Shown here piece by piece: positions 61,197 through 64,000 of a DNA stretch of 64,000 nucleotides; position 1 is the stretch's first letter, and every line of letters begins with the position of its first letter. The stretch lies in assembly GCA_017084465.1 (NCBI GenBank), contig CP070896.1:3585501-3649500 (forward strand). Direction: 5' to 3'. Under the pieces are notes generated by a model, which made no database searches, was not told the origin of the DNA, and was given only the letters and a program-made list of their open reading frames with translations. The DNA is from Lacrimispora xylanisolvens (GTDB lineage Bacteria > Bacillota > Clostridia > Lachnospirales > Lachnospiraceae). Made by a program: the position numbers and the translations under genes.

Positions 61197-62042
61197 ATGA
61201 AGAAAAGAATATTACTTGGAATCGTAACAATATTAATAGCAGCGGCAGTTACCGGATGCCAGACTGGTAAAAAAGCAGATGAGAGCGCAGCAAAAGAAAG
61301 CGGAGAAAACAAAATCACCGTTGTGGCAGCAACCAGTGGAGTGAGCAATCCATTCAGTTATCAGAAAGACGGCAATTTAACAGGATATGATGTAGAAGTG
61401 CTGCGAAAGATTTTTGAAGGACTGCCGGAATATAAACTGGATATTCAATTGGTAGAATTTGAAAGCATACTCAACGGACTTGACAGCGGTCGCTTCCAGA
61501 TCGGAGTAAACAATTTCAGCTCCAATGCAGAACGCCGGGAAAAATATGTGTTCTCCTTACCTGTAATCGAAAATGCCAATGTATTTGTGGTAAGAAAAGA
61601 TGATGATAAGCTGAAATCATTAAAAGATTTAGCCGGTTATAAAGCGGTAACAGAAGTTGGAAATTCCGGTGCAACACTCCTGGAAAATTACAACAAGGAA
61701 AATCCAGGTGCTCAGGCAGAAATTGTCTATACCGATGAAAACTTTATAAAGCAGTTTGAAGGAATTGAATCCGGCCGCTATGATGTGCGTATTATTTCCC
61801 GTATTTCAGCAGAAAAGGGCATAAGAGAGCACGGATATAACAATTTAAAGATTGTACCGTTTGCAAGTGAAAACAGCGATCCAGGTTCTTACATTCTCTT
61901 TTCCAAAACCGGAGACAGTAAGTTAGTTGAGGCAGTTAACCGTCGGATTAAAGAATTGTATGAGGATGGAACCTTGTTAAAGATCAGCCAGGAACAGCTG
62001 TTAGGAGATTACACCCCCAAAAAGGAATTGATAGAACAATAA
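61197..62042 (+). CDS. Amino-acid ABC transporter substrate-binding lipoprotein
   Basis: A 281-aa SBP family 3 protein. The signal has KKRILLGIVTILIAAAVTGC, a lipobox with lipidated Cys at residue 20. PFSYQKDGNLTGYDVEVLRKIF and GVNNFSSNAERREKYVFSLP are family 3 signatures, but the ligand-binding Arg/Asp (RVISRISAEK-like IISRISAEKG) vary. The start at 61197 follows GGAGG. No permease or ATPase is adjacent; the next gene, 15 bases on, is CapA-like. Confidence 0.88.
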   Translation: MKKRILLGIVTILIAAAVTGCQTGKKADESAAKESGENKITVVAATSGVSNPFSYQKDGNLTGYDVEVLRKIFEGLPEYKLDIQLVEFESILNGLDSGRFQIGVNNFSSNAERREKYVFSLPVIENANVFVVRKDDDKLKSLKDLAGYKAVTEVGNSGATLLENYNKENPGAQAEIVYTDENFIKQFEGIESGRYDVRIISRISAEKGIREHGYNNLKIVPFASENSDPGSYILFSKTGDSKLVEAVNRRIKELYEDGTLLKISQEQLLGDYTPKKELIEQ

Positions 62043-62057
62043 GAAAGGAAGTATAAG

Positions 62058-63392
62058 ATGAAGCTTCTCATTACAGGAGATTCGCTGTTTTCCAGCAGTA
62101 ATCTCCATAAGACAATTGATCCGGGTGTGTTAAAGATTCTAAGGGATGCAGATGAAGTGTTTACCAATGCAGAATTTGTGACCCCAGAAAAAAATACGGC
62201 ACCTGCCGCAGGAAGAGGGTATCAGACCAGCGTCAGGCCAAAAGCATTAAAGGAATTTGAAAAGCTGAACATTCGGAATGTAGGTTTTGCCAATAACCAT
62301 ACAGGGGATTATGGAATAGAAGGAATGCTTGACACCATTCAGGAAGCAGAGCGGTTAGAGCTTACGCCACTGGGCGTGGGGAGAAGTCTCTCCGATGCCA
62401 GAAGACCGGTATTTCTTGATACTCCTGATGGGAGAATCGCAATTATTACAGTGGGAGTGACAAGAAGTGAGGTTTTTGCAGCAGCGGATCCGGGAAACGG
62501 AGTGCCGGGGCGTCCGGGACTGAATCCTCTTCGCTGGTCCCGTACTTATGTGGTAGATAAGGAGGACTTTGATACCATACAAAAAATCAGTCAGAGAATC
62601 GGTATTGATGCCAGCATGAGAGAGGGAAAGAAAATAGAAACATTTAAACCCGGTCCAGATCACCTCTACCAATTCGGCTCTCTGTTTGAAGGTTACTTAA
62701 CATTTGAAAGAGGAGAAAATCCGGGTGTAAAAACAATCGCCAATGAAACGGATCAGCAAGAGATTTTACGATCGATCCGTGATGCAAAAGAGCGAAGCGA
62801 TTTTGTGTTTGTAAATCTGCATACCCATGAAGGGGAGAATGAGAACTGGTACTCGGATTATCCGGCGACGTTTATTGAAACGTTTGCACACGATGCAGTA
62901 GAAGCAGGTGCTGACTGTGTGTTTGGGCATGGAGCTCATTTTACCAGGGGCGCCGAGCTTTATCATGGAAAACCGGTTTTCTATAACCTGGGAAGCCTTT
63001 TTATGGAGTTTGAAGCGGGAGAGTCCATTATCTCCCCGGAAATGTTTGCTGCCTACGGGTATGGGGCGAATGAATCTCCCTCCACTCTACATAAGAACAG
63101 AGTAAAGGACAAAGATGGTAACTGGCAGGGATTTTACAGTGATAAAAAGTTCTCCCAGAACTTTGTGGTTTTATTCCAGCTAAACCGTGATGAAAAACAG
63201 TTTGACTTTGAACTCATACCCATTGATTTACAGCTAAACAGTCCGTTAGTAACAAAAAGGGGGCTGCCTGTACTTGCAGGAGAGGAAGATAAAGCATCAC
63301 TTGCCAACCGTTTAAATCAAATCAGCAATGGGCGTTATAATACTGAAATTATATTAGAAGATAACCGTTTGAAACTGAAAATCCGTTCCTGA
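62058..63392 (+). CDS. CapA/PgsA-family metallophosphatase-like protein
   Basis: A 444-aa protein of the CapA (poly-gamma-glutamate synthesis/export) family, a calcineurin-like fold. LLITGDSLFSS, FTNAEFVTPE, NIRNVGFANNHTGDYG (metal His/Asn), FVNLHTHEGEN and CVFGHGAHFTRGAELYHGKPVFYNLGSL are the conserved blocks. It lacks a signal peptide or anchor, unlike typical CapA. AAAGGAAGTATAAG precedes the ATG. It pairs with the lipoprotein gene; perhaps it processes a substrate that the lipoprotein binds (inference). Confidence 0.88.
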   Translation: MKLLITGDSLFSSSNLHKTIDPGVLKILRDADEVFTNAEFVTPEKNTAPAAGRGYQTSVRPKALKEFEKLNIRNVGFANNHTGDYGIEGMLDTIQEAERLELTPLGVGRSLSDARRPVFLDTPDGRIAIITVGVTRSEVFAAADPGNGVPGRPGLNPLRWSRTYVVDKEDFDTIQKISQRIGIDASMREGKKIETFKPGPDHLYQFGSLFEGYLTFERGENPGVKTIANETDQQEILRSIRDAKERSDFVFVNLHTHEGENENWYSDYPATFIETFAHDAVEAGADCVFGHGAHFTRGAELYHGKPVFYNLGSLFMEFEAGESIISPEMFAAYGYGANESPSTLHKNRVKDKDGNWQGFYSDKKFSQNFVVLFQLNRDEKQFDFELIPIDLQLNSPLVTKRGLPVLAGEEDKASLANRLNQISNGRYNTEIILEDNRLKLKIRS

Positions 63393-63528
63393 TTTCATTC
63401 CATCTGTCCCAACCTCATACCTGCTCTATCTGAGGTTCGGGCAGGTGGTTTCTTTTCTTTTATAACCTTCAATTATAGTATCAATTCCTTTCTCATATAT
63501 GTTTTCCAGTAAAAATATTTTATTTTAG

Positions 63529-63557
63529 TTGAAAAATCCTGACAAATGTTCTATTAT
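63529..63557 (+). promoter_or_regulatory. Promoter of leuB
   Basis: TTGAAA (63529-63534), a 17-base spacer and TATTAT (63552-63557), about 50 bases before the start codon. No T-box or other leader structure fits in the short leader. Confidence 0.6.
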
Positions 63558-63605
63558 GAGAAGAAATATATCAGCAGATTACAGTGACACAGAGGGAGAG
63601 TACAA

Positions 63606-64000
63606 ATGAATTATAACATTGCAGTAATCCCTGGCGACGGGATAGGGCCTGAAATCATTGGAGAGGCGAGAAAGATATTAGATAAGGTTGGGGCAGTTTA
63701 TCACCACCTGTTTGATTATACAGAAGTCTTAATGGGAGGGATATCCATTGATACATATGGCGTCCCATTAACGGACGAAGCATTGGAAACAGCAAAAAAA
63801 AGCGACTCCGTTCTCCTTGGTGCAGTCGGGGGGAATGTGGGAAATTCAAAATGGTACGATGTGGCACCGAATCTGAGACCTGAAGCGGGGCTGCTAGCCA
63901 TCCGTAAAGGTCTTAATTTATTTGCTAATATCCGCCCCGCCTATCTTTATAAAGAGCTTGCTGATGCCTGCCCTTTAAAAAAAGAGATTATCGGAGACGG
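63606..64000 (+). CDS. leuB: 3-isopropylmalate dehydrogenase, N-terminal part (runs off the window)
   Basis: The first 131 codons of a decarboxylating dehydrogenase in leucine synthesis. MNYNIAVIPGDGIGPEIIGEA is the classical start, VLLGAVGGNVGNSKWYDV and NLRPEAGLLAIRKGLNLFANIRPA identify the isopropylmalate branch rather than isocitrate or tartrate dehydrogenase. AGGGAGAGT precedes the ATG. The rest lies beyond the window. Confidence 0.93.
   Translation, partial: MNYNIAVIPGDGIGPEIIGEARKILDKVGAVYHHLFDYTEVLMGGISIDTYGVPLTDEALETAKKSDSVLLGAVGGNVGNSKWYDVAPNLRPEAGLLAIRKGLNLFANIRPAYLYKELADACPLKKEIIGD

Noticed and set aside
1..64000. tRNA or rRNA genes, insertion sequences, prophage genes
   Set aside because: No cloverleaf-like sequence, rRNA stretch, transposase, integrase or phage structural gene was recognised while reading the window; a covariance-model search would be needed to exclude a tRNA fully.

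Overview
The window looks like chromosome from a Gram-positive anaerobe of the class Clostridia, most likely Lachnospiraceae (Lachnoclostridium / Lacrimispora / Enterocloster type). I infer this from the rpsD-rpoA-rplQ ... ecfA1-ecfA2-ecfT-truA-rplM-rpsI order, a long clostridial-type L17, three T-box leaders on aminoacyl-tRNA synthetase genes, an [FeFe]-hydrogenase-like protein, an OGG-type glycosylase, and AGGAGG-type ribosome binding sites. No tRNA, rRNA, CRISPR array, prophage or insertion sequence was recognised.

Layout. 1-9.2 kb: ribosomal-protein super-operon (end of rpsD, rpoA, rplQ, the ECF transporter energising module, truA, rplM, rpsI), interrupted at 1.9-4.3 kb by two secreted choline-binding-repeat proteins. 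9.2-14.6 kb: an AT-rich, foreign-looking stretch holding a T-box-controlled methionyl-tRNA synthetase, a GNAT acetyltransferase, a YefM/YoeB toxin-antitoxin pair and an ABC exporter. 14.6-23 kb: accessory genes (transglutaminase-like protein, two AraC regulators, a MATE exporter, a HAD phosphatase, a PadR-regulated flavoprotein, a GH5 glycosidase). 23-31 kb: T-box/tyrS, an RsgA-like GTPase behind a leader-peptide attenuator, GNATs, an AAA ATPase, then on the minus strand an L25/Ctc protein, MgtC and a group-2 sigma-70 factor. 31-38.7 kb: T-box/valS, a methyltransferase, and an ABC-2 exporter behind a second leader-peptide attenuator. 38.8-52 kb: a diguanylate cyclase, an Nramp transporter, a C39-like peptidase, a tightly overlapping operon (hydrogenase-like protein, amidohydrolase, hexapeptide acetyltransferase, HAD, aminoglycoside adenylyltransferase-like protein), then a methyltransferase, an Fe-S protein, a GreA-like factor, a MATE exporter and a HAD. 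52-64 kb: a secreted calpain-like protease, a MerR-controlled aldo/keto reductase and alcohol dehydrogenase pair, an 8-oxoguanine glycosylase, a Gld-type ABC system, a solute-binding lipoprotein with a CapA-like protein, and the start of leuB.

A property of the whole window is that about 20 genes, including the normally essential rpoA and valS, are broken by single-base indels. Most lie in short homopolymers (T6 six times) and each heals with a one-base correction. The simplest reading is uncorrected sequencing or assembly error. I therefore annotate these as whole CDSs and name the suspected site in each entry.

Regulation is unusually readable. There are three T-boxes with identifiable ATG, TAC and GTA specifiers. 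A PadR operator sits in a promoter spacer and is repeated before the next gene. A MerR-type 19-bp-spacer promoter is visible. The toxin-antitoxin promoter carries a palindrome. Two short leader peptides precede intrinsic terminators, and an L25 leader contains an internal terminator.
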